Numbered from the stretch's first letter, positions 14,401-24,996 are shown. The stretch: DNA of 64,000 nucleotides from Patagioenas fasciata (GCF_037038585.1 NC_092521.1:74502898-74566897); one strand, 5' to 3'. Numbers and translations: made by a program. The notes: a model not told the origin generated them from the letters alone.

Positions 14401-17400
14401 TGGCTTTCTCTGATAATTTTGTTAGTGGAAATATTTAGTAATGTCTGCCTAAGAGCAAGCTCATGAGCAATTTCTCTCTGACTCTTATTTCCCTTTTAAG
14501 CATCATTTAGTACTGTTTTAAAAAAATCCATTCTAATCATCATCCTGTTTAGTTTATTACATTTGTATGTGCTGCCATATCAGGTGCTTTCAAATTAATT
14601 TTTTATCTTCATTGTAAACCGACATCAAATTGTATTACCTTCCGTTCACCTGCATGTGTTTCAGCATTCATTCATGAAATCTTATGTAGTATAGAAGTCT
14701 GGTCAGCTGTTCTGTGGTTTCTTGGATTTTTTTTTCCTTTTCTCAAAAATTTGTAATACATTTCTTGGCAATCAAAGGTTAGCACAAGTCATAGGGCATC
14801 ACCCCATTGCAAGCCTTAGATTATCATCTGTTTTACCCTTTCACAGAGGAGTTCTATTTTGGAACATGGAAACGGATGCTACTCAAACTTTCTAATTTAA
14901 GTAGATTAAACTTTGAATAGTGTGACAGTTTCTAGTCTCTGAGTCTTGATAAGGATACAACAAAATGGAAAATCATTTGGCGTAGGCCCAAGAATATGGA
15001 GAAATAAAAAATCCTATGCATATCCTCTGCAGAATTCATAAACAAACCTACTCTATTTTAACTTCCAACACAGCAAAATAGCTGGATATTCAGTTATACC
15101 TGTTGTCCTCCCCACATTATTTTTAGAATATCTAGTTTCATGTAGAGTTTTAGTAGTTCTGGTTCCTCATGCTGTTGTGCAGCACTCTGTGAACAACACA
15201 CTATGTATTTCACACGGCCATCACCCCATTTGTGCACTAAGCATAACCCTTTCACTTACTGTATCATCTACCAGTCAAAATCTCCTTAGAACTTGCAAGC
15301 ATTTTCTTTCCCATGCTTCATTCTCATGTTTTTTTATATCATACTATATCCTCATTTGTTCTTTCTCCCTCTTTATATTAAAATTACATTAAATATTGAG
15401 CTATTGTCTCACCTTCTACTCCCATTTTCTAGTCTAAATCTCTTTTTGAATTAGTCCAATTAAACATGTTAACCTGATGTGTGATGTATGTATCAATAGA
15501 GAGATATTTTTAGCAGAAAACACTGGTGATACAGGTGATACCTGTTCAGCAGGTACCAGATAAGCCTCAGGCAGAACCTTTTCCTGTGTGATTTTGTAGA
15601 AGTAAAGACACCAAGTTACTACCAATGAATAATTCTGTTTAGTCTTCTGCCTCTGTAAAGCGGGCTTGGATACACAGAATTGATGAGTACAAATATAATA
15701 TAAATTCTTCCATATGATTTTATCTTAATTTTAATGTTTTTCTGCTTTTAAAGCCCTGTTCTATGTTAAATAAAGCACATTGTTCCAGGATAAGTTAATA
15801 AAATATTCTGGTAACAGCTACATGAGGTATGTTCCACCATTAAATCTTACTTAACATAGGCAATTGAGTCACATAATTTTTTGGCTTTATAAATACTTTT
15901 TTTTTTTTAAATAAGATGCAGCTGTGAGTTTAGTACAGTACAAAATGTCATGTTTCTTAGGGCTTCTCTGGAGGGACAATTTCATATCATACCCTGTACT
16001 AGCTTTATGAAATATTTTTTGTCCTGTATTATTATTCTGCAGAGCTTGACTTCTGTGCTATTTTTAGTAGACTAGATACTAAATAGTCAGTTCTAATTTG
16101 GTTTTCTTCAGTTACTTCTCACAGTATGGTGATTATTTATATTACTAAAACATAGTATCTTGAAAGTTCAAAAGGAAATACATTATTCAAGAGAATATTG
16201 AAATAGTAATAAAAATCATAAGAGTGCAAAATAGTGGTTAGTTTATACAAGAACAAATTAAGATGTTGTGTACATTTCAGTTTGTGAGGTGTGAAGTGGC
16301 AACTATATAAAATATGCTATAAAGATAGAATACTTTGCTAAGAAGTTTATACTGTCAAAGTGAAGGTGTACCCAGTAGGAAATTTCCATTAGTGAAAAGA
16401 CTGAAACAAGTTAAGTTTACTGGTTAAAGAAACTTTCCAGGAGCTGGCTAAATAAGCTACAGGTCTGTACATCAGATTCCTTTATTTTTTTCATCCTTTC
16501 TGCTAGACAGTAATTTACCTTACTCCAATTAAAATAAACAACATTCTGAAGGATTTACTAGATGTGTACCTGTAACCTTCAATAAAAATAGTAGAATTAC
16601 TCCTCTGGTTCACAAGATGATTGATTTTCCAGGCAGAGGTTGGAAAAAAACTTTAGTTACATGTATTTATAAAGCTTCCTCTTTCCCATAAAGTCATCTT
16701 GGTCTGCCTGTACTGTCACGGGGGAGTGATTTTAGGGTTCTGCTTGCTGCAGAATAATGTTTAGATTTCTTAAAGAGAAGCGCGACCTTAAAGAATTTGG
16801 TGGCAGGTTTGCTCTGTTCTTTACTGCATGGGGGAAATATGCAAAGCCAAACGCTCCTTACTTTCTCTCCAGGTGCCTGTATCTGTTCATGAAGCAAACT
16901 TTCAGGTGTCTTCCCTCCCTTGATAACCATTCGCTCTAGGGGCTGTGTCTTGGAGCTCCAGAGGCAAACTCTCAGGCAAGGCTTATGTCCATCACGGTGC
17001 AAACATTCAGGATTCTTCTCTCCCTGATAACCATTTGCTCTGGAGCCTATTTTTAAAGCTTCAGTGGCAAACTTTAAGGTGAGGCCCTTAACCTCATGCA
17101 AAACAGACTTTCAGGAAACAAAACTCTCAGAAAATAAAAAATTTAATGGAGTAGCATAGCAGAAGGGCTGGCTCAAGCTGGGTACCTGCGCAGAGGTCTG
17201 CCCGAGCATAGAAAACTACAGACTTTTCTATCTTTACAATAGCAAAATTTTACCACGAGGTCCTTTTGCTCCCTATTGGGCCCTTTTTCCCTGACTTCAC
17301 GTGGGCCTTTGTTTTGTTCAGTTGTAGGCATTGATTTTGGTCCATATCCTTGAAGGTGCCATTTTGTCTGGATAAATGCATTCTTCTCAGCGAAGTGCAA

Positions 17401-19076
17401 AACAAGCCCTGCTTTGCAGATGTCTGTGATATCTCTGCGTTAGCCTTGGATTGTTGTTTTCCCAGTCAGACTAATTTTTCCCAGCAAAACGCAAGCTAGA
17501 GTTTATCTTGCAGCCGTTTAGTGTAATCTGCAGTTGCTTTTGGTAAATAAGAGCAGCGCCTTAGAGCTTAAAATTTTAGCAAATTTAGTCTACCAAGTAA
17601 CATGAATTAAAGAGTACACTAAAAATCATACAACCTTTTATCTCTAAATAATCTATTACATTTGGTGTGCATCTACTTAAGCTAAATGATCAACATTGAA
17701 CTTGAACTGAGCTCATCCACTGATCTGTGAGTAGTAAAACCATTGCCATACAGCTCACTTATTTAGCAGGGAGAGCTCAAATTGGGCTCATCCAAGCTGT
17801 TGCATTTATAGAATGAACCGACTGACTTGTAGTCAAATTGCATAGAGTAGGAAAAGTCTGCACGAGACTCCCTGCTCCCACAAGCCACTGGTGTTCAGTG
17901 TGCGTTCTGCTTCCCTGTGACTCTCCTGGAAGGAGTTCTTGGCCTACCTGCAGCTCAGGCCTTTACCTCCTCTGGAGCCTGGATCAAACTGCTGCTGATT
18001 TGGCTGAGGGTTGGTCGAGTGCACCCGCCACGTGTACTAATGCACAAAAAAGGCAAGGTTTTGACATCATCTGCAGAGGATTCCTTCTCTCTTACATTTC
18101 ACAAGACCTCTAAAAACCCTCTTCAGTCAATAGCAGTGGCAAAAATGCCAGGTCAAGCTAATAACAGGCACTGGGGATCAAGCGAATCCTGCCAGCCTCA
18201 ACAAATGAAGATAAACCAAACCAAACACTGAAAATCCTGCTTGAGGTTTGTGCAGTAGTGACGAAGTCACTAAGCCAGGCAAACCCCAATAACCAGGTAA
18301 GCACCAACTTTGCAAAAGGGAGAAAGGTCTTAATTACCTTTGCATACCGAATACTAATGCTGTTAATTAAAGATCGACCCTAAAGAAAAGCTACCATTGC
18401 CATATTGAAGCATGATTCAGGAAGGGTAGGCATAACCAAATAGCTCAAATTCTGCTTATTTTTCTGCCAAGAGCACAATGCTGAATTAGTCTTTCGTGAT
18501 GAAATCATTCTGCAGATGACAAATGGCATAACATGATCCAGCAAGAAAAAATGTTTCATTCAGAACACTTGTTCTGCATCATACACTGATTTCTGGTTTG
18601 ATGTATTATTTTTGCACTACCTAATAATAATAAGAGCTTAGATTTCAGCTTTATTTTGTCTTGTATTACTTATACAAGCAGCTATAGCAGTTTATTTAAA
18701 ACATCATTGGATATAGGCCATATTAGAATGTAATTGATGGAAATATCCCCTGTAAATAGATGCAGTGAAAAGTGATTAAGAGAAAAATATGGTGTAATAA
18801 GTAGATGATTTAGAATATATGTACATTTTTTTTTTTTACATAAGCAACTAGCAGAATACTGGAAAAAAAATCTGATCTTTTTTCAAATAGATAAAGATGC
18901 ATTTTAATCAAATTTAATCACATGTAAATATTTTTAACACTTAAATTCCACCTTTTTTTCCTTGTTTTTTTTTGTTGTCTGTAGTTGTATGCAGCCCAGG
19001 ATCCTACAATCCCAGTGAAGGAATGCACTGTCTTCCATGTAACAGCAGTTTGATATATGGAGCAACAAAGTGCTAA
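5349..19076 (+). CDS. ZPBP: ZPBP (zona pellucida binding protein 1), 3' five coding exons
   Basis: The coding segments are 5349-5492, 7254-7472, 8948-9018, 10661-10838 and 18985-19076, 704 nt in all, about 234 codons with the TAA stop. The phases fit at every junction: the first, second and fourth introns split a codon after base 1, and the third falls between codons. The protein belongs to the Sp38/ZPBP family, secreted acrosomal-matrix proteins known for roles in acrosome assembly and sperm binding to the egg coat. Visible features are the end of an Ig-like domain (SGAYNCS, the Y-x-C of an F strand), the family block YHAAPCNSS, the block [16 protein letters not shown], and a cysteine-rich tail (CPECC, then CSPGSYNP). 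Sequons NCS, NSS and NAS suit a secreted glycoprotein. The neighbour VWC2 argues for ZPBP rather than ZPBP2. Human ZPBP is about 350 residues, so about 115 N-terminal residues are outside the window. No frameshift or premature stop is seen. Confidence 0.95.
5493..7253 (+). other. ZPBP: ZPBP intron
   Basis: This 1.76-kb intron runs from donor GTAAGT to an acceptor with a pyrimidine-rich tract and CAG at 7251-7253. It is AT-rich and unique-looking. The ORF at 6389-6667 has no recognisable domain and is treated as chance. Confidence 0.85.
7254..7472 (+). CDS. ZPBP: ZPBP coding exon, central Sp38 core
   Basis: This 219-nt exon encodes 72 full codons plus split codons at each end. It starts with the Ala of [11 protein letters not shown] and runs through [33 protein letters not shown] and [12 protein letters not shown]. 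It is the most conserved part of the family and the strongest single piece of evidence for the gene. It includes two N-glycosylation sequons (NSS, NAS) and three cysteines. The donor is GTAAGA at 7473. Confidence 0.96.
7473..8947 (+). other. ZPBP: ZPBP intron
   Basis: This 1.47-kb intron ends in a pyrimidine-rich acceptor and CTTACAG at 8941-8947. No repeat or gene was recognised inside it. Confidence 0.85.
8948..9018 (+). CDS. ZPBP: ZPBP small coding exon (71 nt)
   Basis: This exon is too short to stand out as an ORF. It was found because the preceding exon ends with a single G and the next starts in phase 0. Read in that frame it encodes [20 protein letters not shown] followed by RLNK. This keeps the two cysteines and the basic character of the segment between the QNE block and the C-terminal block in ZPBP proteins. 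The acceptor CTTACAG is strong. The donor GTACTG at 9019 is weaker than those of the other exons. Confidence 0.88.
9019..10660 (+). other. ZPBP: ZPBP intron
   Basis: This 1.64-kb AT-rich intron includes a TAAAT-rich patch near 9105-9140. It ends in the acceptor CAATGTAG at 10653-10660. ORFs at 9278-9562 and 9624-9839 have no recognisable content. Confidence 0.85.
10661..10838 (+). CDS. ZPBP: ZPBP coding exon, C-terminal conserved block
   Basis: The exon has 59 codons plus one base. It opens with [15 protein letters not shown], continues through [18 protein letters not shown] and ends [19 protein letters not shown]. The [10 protein letters not shown] and PGYG motifs and the closing C-P-x-C-C cysteines match the family. 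The donor GTAAGT starts at 10839. Only the last exon follows. Confidence 0.95.
11512..12267 (+). mobile_element. CR1 LINE, 5'-truncated, sense to ZPBP
   Basis: This is the C-terminal end of a CR1 reverse transcriptase reading frame followed by the CR1 3' end. The translated stretch has [39 protein letters not shown] and [10 protein letters not shown], which are hallmark CR1 sequences, then a second frame with [14 protein letters not shown]. It ends with GGTCCCTTCCAATCCC and GTTCTGTGATTCC, the usual CR1 3' terminus. A small internal deletion near 11900-11945 and stop codons break the frame. The 5' boundary is approximate. It is a dead copy, not a host gene. Confidence 0.93.
16714..17602 (-). 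mobile_element. Candidate solo LTR with internal tandem units
   Basis: The block begins TGTCACGGGG on the + strand and ends AAGTAACA, so it has TGT...ACA termini. Read on the - strand it has an LTR-like order: a ~430-bp unique region, an ATTAAA polyadenylation-like signal near 17139-17144, then a region of ~100-bp tandem units, then the end. No clear target-site duplication was found and no primer binding site or coding region flanks it. It could therefore be another kind of repeat, and the family is not recognised. Base composition and CpG content differ from the surrounding intron. Confidence 0.45.
16894..17130. repeat. Tandem repeat, about 105-bp unit, 2.3 copies
   Basis: Unit 1 is 16894-16998 (105 bp), unit 2 is 16999-17097 (99 bp) and a partial third unit starts at 17098. 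Each unit starts GCAAAC..TTCAGG and carries TGATAACCATT.GCTCT. Each also has a second half beginning GGCAAACT. Units 1 and 2 are similar but visibly diverged, so the duplication is old. The repeats produce a repetitive antisense ORF over 16694-17101 that is not a gene. Confidence 0.85.
17700..18310. other. Unassigned GC-richer segment in ZPBP last intron
   Basis: This stretch is richer in G+C than the intron around it. It contains two overlapping + strand ORFs (17838-18113 and 17917-18231) with no recognisable domain. A short A/C tract (AAACCAAACCAAAC) sits near 18214-18228. It may be an old transposable element next to the LTR-like block, but I cannot assign it. Confidence 0.3.
18985..19076 (+). 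CDS. ZPBP: ZPBP last coding exon with stop
   Basis: After completing a split Val codon it encodes [20 protein letters not shown] followed by SLIYGATKC and TAA at 19074-19076. The CSPGSYNP and CLPCNSS motifs form the cysteine-rich C-terminal tail of ZPBP, with an N-glycosylation sequon (NSS). The reading ends on a cysteine, close to the end of mammalian ZPBP. Confidence 0.95.
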
Positions 19077-19130
19077 TGGCTGAGGGATTTGCACTCTTGC
19101 AATAGCTCTTATGTATTTCAGCATCACAAT

Positions 19131-19136
19131 ATTAAA
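19131..19136 (+). terminator. ZPBP: Candidate ZPBP polyadenylation signal ATTAAA
   Basis: An ATTAAA hexamer lies 55 nt after the ZPBP stop. This would give a very short 3'UTR, as often seen in testis transcripts. A canonical AATAAA follows at 19665-19670 and another at 20087-20092. Which one is used cannot be told from the sequence. Confidence 0.4.
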
Positions 19137-19664
19137 ATGTGTACAGTTTGGTTACATCAATAGAATACGCTTGTTTTTATGAAAGAATGATTCATCAGCA
19201 TTTGGTAAAATGGTTTAGGTCATACCACTTTGGACTACTTCATTTCTAATGTCTTTAGAATATCTGCTAGGTTAATAACCAATAGGGACAACTATTTAAA
19301 TGACATCAATACAAACGCAGAAGTATTTTGCATACTTAGTCCTTTGCTGATAGACCTCAGCTCCTCTCAGCATGGACTGGTGTAAGGAGTCTATAGTGTA
19401 GTTTTCATTTACCTGCCCACTCAGTTGTTTGTTAAGAGGAATATAGTGAACAACGCTATATACATCCAGTACTGAGAGGTCATGAATATTGCAATGTAGC
19501 CTCAAATGCGAAAACACCCTAATAACTTTCTTTCAGGATGAATTGTAATATCAGTACTGGCCAGTTGGTAACTTCTTCCTAAAGAATGTAAAATTCCACT
19601 TGGGACAGTCATCTGTTCCACCTTTAAGATACCAGCTTCAGCGTAACACACTTGTTCTTACGTG

Positions 19665-19670
19665 AATAAA
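19665..19670 (+). terminator. ZPBP: Alternative ZPBP polyadenylation signal AATAAA
   Basis: This is the first canonical AATAAA downstream of the ZPBP stop, 589 nt after it. Confidence 0.35.
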
Positions 19671-22433
19671 ACAAATGGTAACATAACATACTGTGGTAGT
19701 TTTTATGACACTCATCTTGACTTTTGTAAGACTGTTGAGAATTACTATGCAGTTGACTCAATGCATTCCTTGTCACTGTCATTCATAAACAGCCTTATTT
19801 AAGTTGGTATTCAGTAACAGAATACTGTTTAAAATCCTATTTGGTTTGTATTTATGCATCATACCCCATTCAAATTACAAATTTTTAATAATATTACAGA
19901 GTTTATACTCTTTTCCCCTTAGCTGTTCTTCCTATCTAGCTGATGTATAAAAATGAGCTAGATGTAGAGGCCATTTTTAGCTCTTTATCTGGAAAATGAG
20001 TTTTGGAAGTGTTTGTTTTTTCAAGCACAGATTTGGACCACAGGTTTGAATATGTATATCTTCAGGAACTGTGCTCTGAAAAAAGGAATAAAAAGAAATA
20101 CCATGCTACACTAAGAAGCACTTTGTCAATATGATGCATTATCTTAAGATACTATACTATAGGATTCCACTAATAAACTGTTTATGTGACAAAGCCTGAA
20201 GCTCCAAATATATTGTATTTTCATGTGAAGGACACAAAAAATGAAAACAGTACCTCAGAAAGTAACTAGTAAGACTGGATGATTTGCTTTTCTAGTTTGG
20301 ATGAACTAAATTAATTTTTTCATAAAACATATGCAAGTAAGGCATTCAAAAAAATTGAAAACATGCATTATTAGGATTCTACAGAGTGACACTGTTTATT
20401 GTTCAAACACAAGTACAAACAGCATAACTATCAGAATGTATAAAATAGCTCTTTTCATCAAATGCCATTTGAAAATAAATAGCTGGGAAAGAGCATGTTA
20501 AAAATGTTTAGCAGTTAAGAAATTAAACTCTATTTAACTGTAATCCATAGAATGTCTGAAGGCTACCTATTCTTTATTTTGATGTTGTAATTAGAAATGA
20601 ATGGACTACAGGGTCGTTACGTGAGGCTGAAGCATTGCAGGTCCATTTGTTATGTCCATGATTTCCCACTCTCAACAGCGCTAAATTAGTTATCATTAGT
20701 TTGAATTATCAATGGCTAAAGAGAGAGCATAGTATGCAGTATGGTCTTTCTGAAAATACAGACTTTATTTTTGTTAAATAACCACCATAAGAAAATAATA
20801 TCAGCATGTGGAACTTCCTCCAGGATGGATAGCAAATTGATTTGAGAATTACCCTCTGAAATGAATGCAGCTTTTGAAGGCCATAGTAACATAGATTAGG
20901 CAGCGTTTTTTACATTTTAATGTATTTACCTTCCTGTTGCACAACAGAAAGAGAAAGCTCTGGTTGGCAGACCATTTTGTCAATTAAAGACATTTATAGA
21001 ATTGCATCTATACTTTGAAAGAGAATAATAAAGCTGATGTAGTTTTCACTGGGGTATTATACACACTAGAAGATTGGCTTTCTCATCTATGCGTACATTT
21101 GTGGATTTTAGGAGAGTATAGAAATGATGGGGTTTGGTCCTCCTGGTAGCTGAGATTCACTTTAATTCACAAGGTTTGCACATCCTTTAAGGCTTACTGG
21201 AAAAAGAGAAGTACGTGGTTATAAAAGTTTGTCTCTAATTCTGCCTACTATGAACAAAAGCACTTTACACGAGTGTCTGTGAATGTTCTCTGTCATTCTG
21301 TGATTTCAATCCTTGGAAGAAATCCTGATCTCAGTTAATTGTATTAACCTGGGTTTCAAAATTACTCTTGGTTTATACTGGTTTAACCAAGAAAAGAATT
21401 CCCATTTGTCAATGCATACATGCTGGATATACATCTCTCGCTGCTAAAATATTTTAGGTTGTATCTTGTATGGTTGGAGCCAGAAGAAAGAAATTTCCTT
21501 GCATATAAGACCATGGAAAAAAGTTTTCCTTGCTTATCTGTTCTCCAAAATAATTACACGTTAAACTTACTTTCATTTCCCCACGTTATATCTGCTAGGT
21601 GTTTGCTATTTTGCCACATTGTGTGTGAACTGATAGTCACATTCCTGTTTTCATCGTTTTTCATAAATTCACCTCTTTGCCGTAAGGTAAAATCTGCGCA
21701 CACAGGACACACTCAGCACACTCTGCTTTTGCAGATGGTCCTGCAGTTTGTTCAAAATCTGCAGTGGTGCTCTGTATCCTGCTGGAACTGGAGTGCTTAC
21801 TGTTTTATGTGATATTTTTCCCTTTTTGCCAAAGAAACATGAAGCAGGCCAACTTCTAGAATTCTACTAAATTGACAAGATTACTGGCAGATGTAAGTGG
21901 GAAACTCAACATTTATGATTAATAGATTACACATCTTCAACAAAACTGATTCGTTATTCCATTACTATAGTCTGCCGGCTCTTTTCAACAATAGTTTTAT
22001 TAATGCTGTATATTTCTTAAAAGCAATGATCTTTTTAAAAACAGGAAACTGTTAAGTGTTATAGAAGTAGCATCACTATTAGCTGATAGCCCCAAATGAA
22101 CAATGTGACAAATAATTATGTTAAATTGAGAGTGGACTGTTTTTAAACATCAGTGTTTGTGATGCTAATTATATCAGTGTTTTCCTATTTACTGATTAAT
22201 TAATATTCATATCAGTATTTCCACATAGGCTCAACAAGTAAACAATAGAGACTTCTGGCTTCTTTATAACTGATAATTGACATACAAGTTGGGACTTTTC
22301 CTGTATTTGTTTTGTAAGTGTATAAAATGAATGAGGCACATATTACATATGGACAATTGGAAAAACATAATAGATTGTGTTTATTTTTTTCTTTGCTGTG
22401 GGAGTTGTTTAATGTGACATTTCAAAAGACCTA

Positions 22434-22472
22434 AAATTTACATTTGCCACACTGCGTGGCAAATGTAAATTT
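22434..22472. repeat. Perfect 17-bp inverted repeat with 5-nt loop
   Basis: The left arm 22434-22450 (AAATTTACATTTGCCAC) and the right arm 22456-22472 are exact reverse complements, separated by ACTGC. The stem is too short for a typical pre-miRNA. It may be a relic of a small palindromic element. Confidence 0.9.
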
Positions 22473-23056
22473 ACATTTCCACTGTAGTTGAGCATAAGTA
22501 TTTTTTAAGAGGAAAGAGGATTCTGGGGAGGAGTGGCTGTCTTCTCAAAACTAAACAAGTTTTAAACTTTCTGAAGTGATACTTTCTTTTATCAAAAAGT
22601 GATGAAAATTTGACTTTTTAGATACCCAGTCTGTGATATTCAGTTCAATGACATCTCCCCAGTTTGTTCTTTGTTTTTAATGCACCAGGAATACAGGGCA
22701 TAAGGTGTATTTTTGCAGACAGAAAACCCATGGTAACACAGGCTTTGAAGAAAATTCATTGCCTGACAAGAAGAATAACTGGAGCATTTAGTTGGATTGC
22801 ATTAGATTCTTAAATAATATGTGCCATTCAAAGCCTCCTATGTGTTATGGAGCTATCATACTTCAGACATTAAAATTACCATCAAAAAGTAACATAAAAT
22901 GCTTTACAATCCTGTCAGTATACTTTATATTACACCATATAATAACAGAAGAGACTGTTTTCCAAAGTGAGGGAACCTTTGATAATTTCTTTTTCTTTCT
23001 TATTTGTCTTAAAACTTTAATGCGATGTCATTTAAACCTGCTTTCCATTTTACATG

Positions 23057-23290
23057 TCTGGAGATCATCTAGTCCAATAACTTGCTGAATGCAGGTTTGG
23101 CCACCGCAAACTGCTCAGGGCTGTGACCAGTTGGGTTTTGACCATCCTCAAGGATGGAGATGCTACGACATCTTTGAGCAACATCCTCCAGTATTTAATC
23201 ACTTCTACTGTATGATTTTTTTTTTCATCTCCAACTAGAATTTCCTGTATTTCAGTTGGTGCCCAAATACATTTCTCATTCACTTTTCTT
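23057..23290 (-). mobile_element. Old CR1 fragment, antisense to ZPBP
   Basis: The + strand shows the reverse complement of a CR1 3' region: GAGATCATCTAGTCCAA, then GACCAGTTGGGTTTTGACCA, CTCAAGGATGGAGATGCTAC and TTTCCTGTATTTCAGTTGG. It is clearly more diverged than the other CR1 copies in the window. The terminal octamer repeats are not recognisable. Confidence 0.82.
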
Positions 23291-24306
23291 ATAATATTCT
23301 TTTAAAATCTCCCTATGAAATTCCTGTGTGACATTGTATCTTTATTTTGCTTTTTTTTTTTCTGGAACATTCCTATCATAATGCTCAGCTCCGTTGTCTC
23401 ATATTTGCCCTCTTTTTCCCCTTTTCCCTTTTCAGTGAATACCAGTACACTCATTTTTATGGTTTAAACAAGTAGTATAAAGAATCCTATTGCACACAAA
23501 CTGTGCAATTTTATAATTACCTGAAACCATCTAGAATATAATCTCTTCAGGTACCTTCTGACACAGGTTTGAAGCCAAGTTAATGATCGTGCATTCTGAC
23601 AACAGTGGATGAGGCCAAACCAAGAATTAATTTGCGTTGATTTCAACTGGGAAATAAGCAGAAGCAAGGGAAGTAGAAGCAGAAATCTCATATTCATGCC
23701 AATGCAGCGACGTAAGAACATTTGAGAAGAATATTCATGAGCAACAGACTTTCAAATACAAAAATACAAAATTACTCATGAGCTATCAGTGTGTCCAGAA
23801 ATACAGCTTTTACAGACACAACCAACCTGAAAGCTGAAGAACAACTCATGTGCAGGACACGTAATACTGTTTGCACTGAAGCAAAAATCAGCTTCAGTAG
23901 GGAAGCCAATATTCTCGAGTTTGTTTCACTGGAAATGATGAGGGTTAAATAGAAGCAGGTGTATTACATGACCAAATCATAACATTTAGATAAGTACATG
24001 TGGCCACTAGACCAGTTCTGGTTTTTTTTGCTTAGTAATTAAATTTGTTTAAAGGTTTCTGATTACATTACATAATGGCTAATTTTTAACTATTAATCTT
24101 TTAATTTCTACATTTTCATTTTGCACTCGAACAAAAGGAAGGTTTCTGTTTTGTGAAGTGACATTATGCAGCAGGCTGCACATCGCAGCTCCCTAGCTCC
24201 ACTGCGGAAGGCCCACACGCTGCTTGGTGCAATCAACCATTGGAGTTTGCTTCTTGGGCTTTTAGGTGTGTTGGCCTATGTGCTGGGATTGCTGACGGTA
24301 TCAGTG
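23291..24306. other. Intergenic segment
   Basis: Between the old CR1 and the LTR. It contains a - strand ORF (23464-23721) with a hydrophobic start, discussed as a finding. Otherwise it is AT-rich with nothing recognised. Confidence 0.55.
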
Positions 24307-24809
24307 TGTACCAGGTCTGGCTGGGATAGAGCTACTCTCTGTAGTAGGGGGCTTGGTGCTGTATTTGTGACCTAACAATACTGATAACACACCAGTATTT
24401 TGGGTGTTGCCGAACAGCGTGTGCACACCATCAAGGTCTTCTCTGTTTCTCACTCGCCCCCAGTGAATGGGGGTGCGCAAAAGCTTTGGAGGGGGTACAA
24501 CCAGGCTGGTGACCCAAACTAACAAGAGGGATATTCCATGCAAAGTAATGTCCTGCTCAGAACTAAAATGGAGAGGAGCAAGGTTTAGGCAAGGTTACCT
24601 ATCTTTGATTGGGAACTGGCTGTCTGCCCAATGGCCCATGGGAGGTGGTGTGTGATTGCCATTGCAGCACTTTGTTTTATATTTTTGTTTGATTTTTTTT
24701 TTACTTTTTCTTCTACTCTGCAGATTGAACTATTTTCATCTTCTTTCTTGCTTTTACTCTTCCATTCTTTTTCCCTGTCCCACTGAGGGTGGGCGGTTAA
24801 CCCACAACA
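24307..24809 (+). mobile_element. Avian endogenous retrovirus LTR (solo)
   Basis: The segment starts TGTACCAGG and carries GGCTGGGATAGAG, then TTTGTGACC..ACAATA.TGATAACACACCA.TATTTTGG and GTTGCTGAACAG-like text. It continues with GGGATAT.CCATGC..A and a T-rich U5-like region with CTTTTACTCTTCCATTC and CCCTGTCCCACTGAGGG, ending GTTAACCCACAACA. This order of blocks is that of an LTR dispersed widely in bird genomes, usually attributed to an ERVL-like family. The copy is diverged. No retroviral coding sequence or second LTR is adjacent, and no target duplication is obvious. I am not sure of the exact family name. Confidence 0.8.
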
Positions 24810-24996
24810 CGCTCTGTACTAACTGTGGTTCCACCATTGAGTGAAGCTGGTGAGATCTGCCCAAGAAGAGTCACTCAGCCTATCTGCCCATCTCAGAGAT
24901 AACCAAAGAGCTCTCATACTACAGGCCAAAGCTGGACGTGGCCAGCGATCTCAGCATAAAGGTGAAAAGCTCATTATGACTTCTACCTCACTACAT

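Larger units (their letters stand above)
10839..18984 (+). other. ZPBP: ZPBP last intron
   Basis: This is the longest ZPBP intron in the window, at 8.1 kb. It holds the CR1 fragment 11512-12267 and the LTR-like block 16714-17602. A GC-richer stretch of unknown origin follows at about 17700-18300. Between them, 12300-16690 is AT-rich and I recognise nothing there. The acceptor is TTGTCTGTAG, ending at 18984 after a T-rich tract. Confidence 0.85.
19077..23056. other. ZPBP 3' flank / intergenic
   Basis: AT-rich sequence with the possible ZPBP 3'UTR at its start and the perfect hairpin 22434-22472. ORFs at 21420-21812 and 22792-23088 have no recognisable domain. I recognise no gene or repeat in the rest. 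Confidence 0.6.

Noticed and set aside
16694..17101. 135-codon - strand ORF with internal repeats
   Set aside because: The repetition comes from the ~105-bp DNA tandem units. No domain, and it lies in an LTR-like block.
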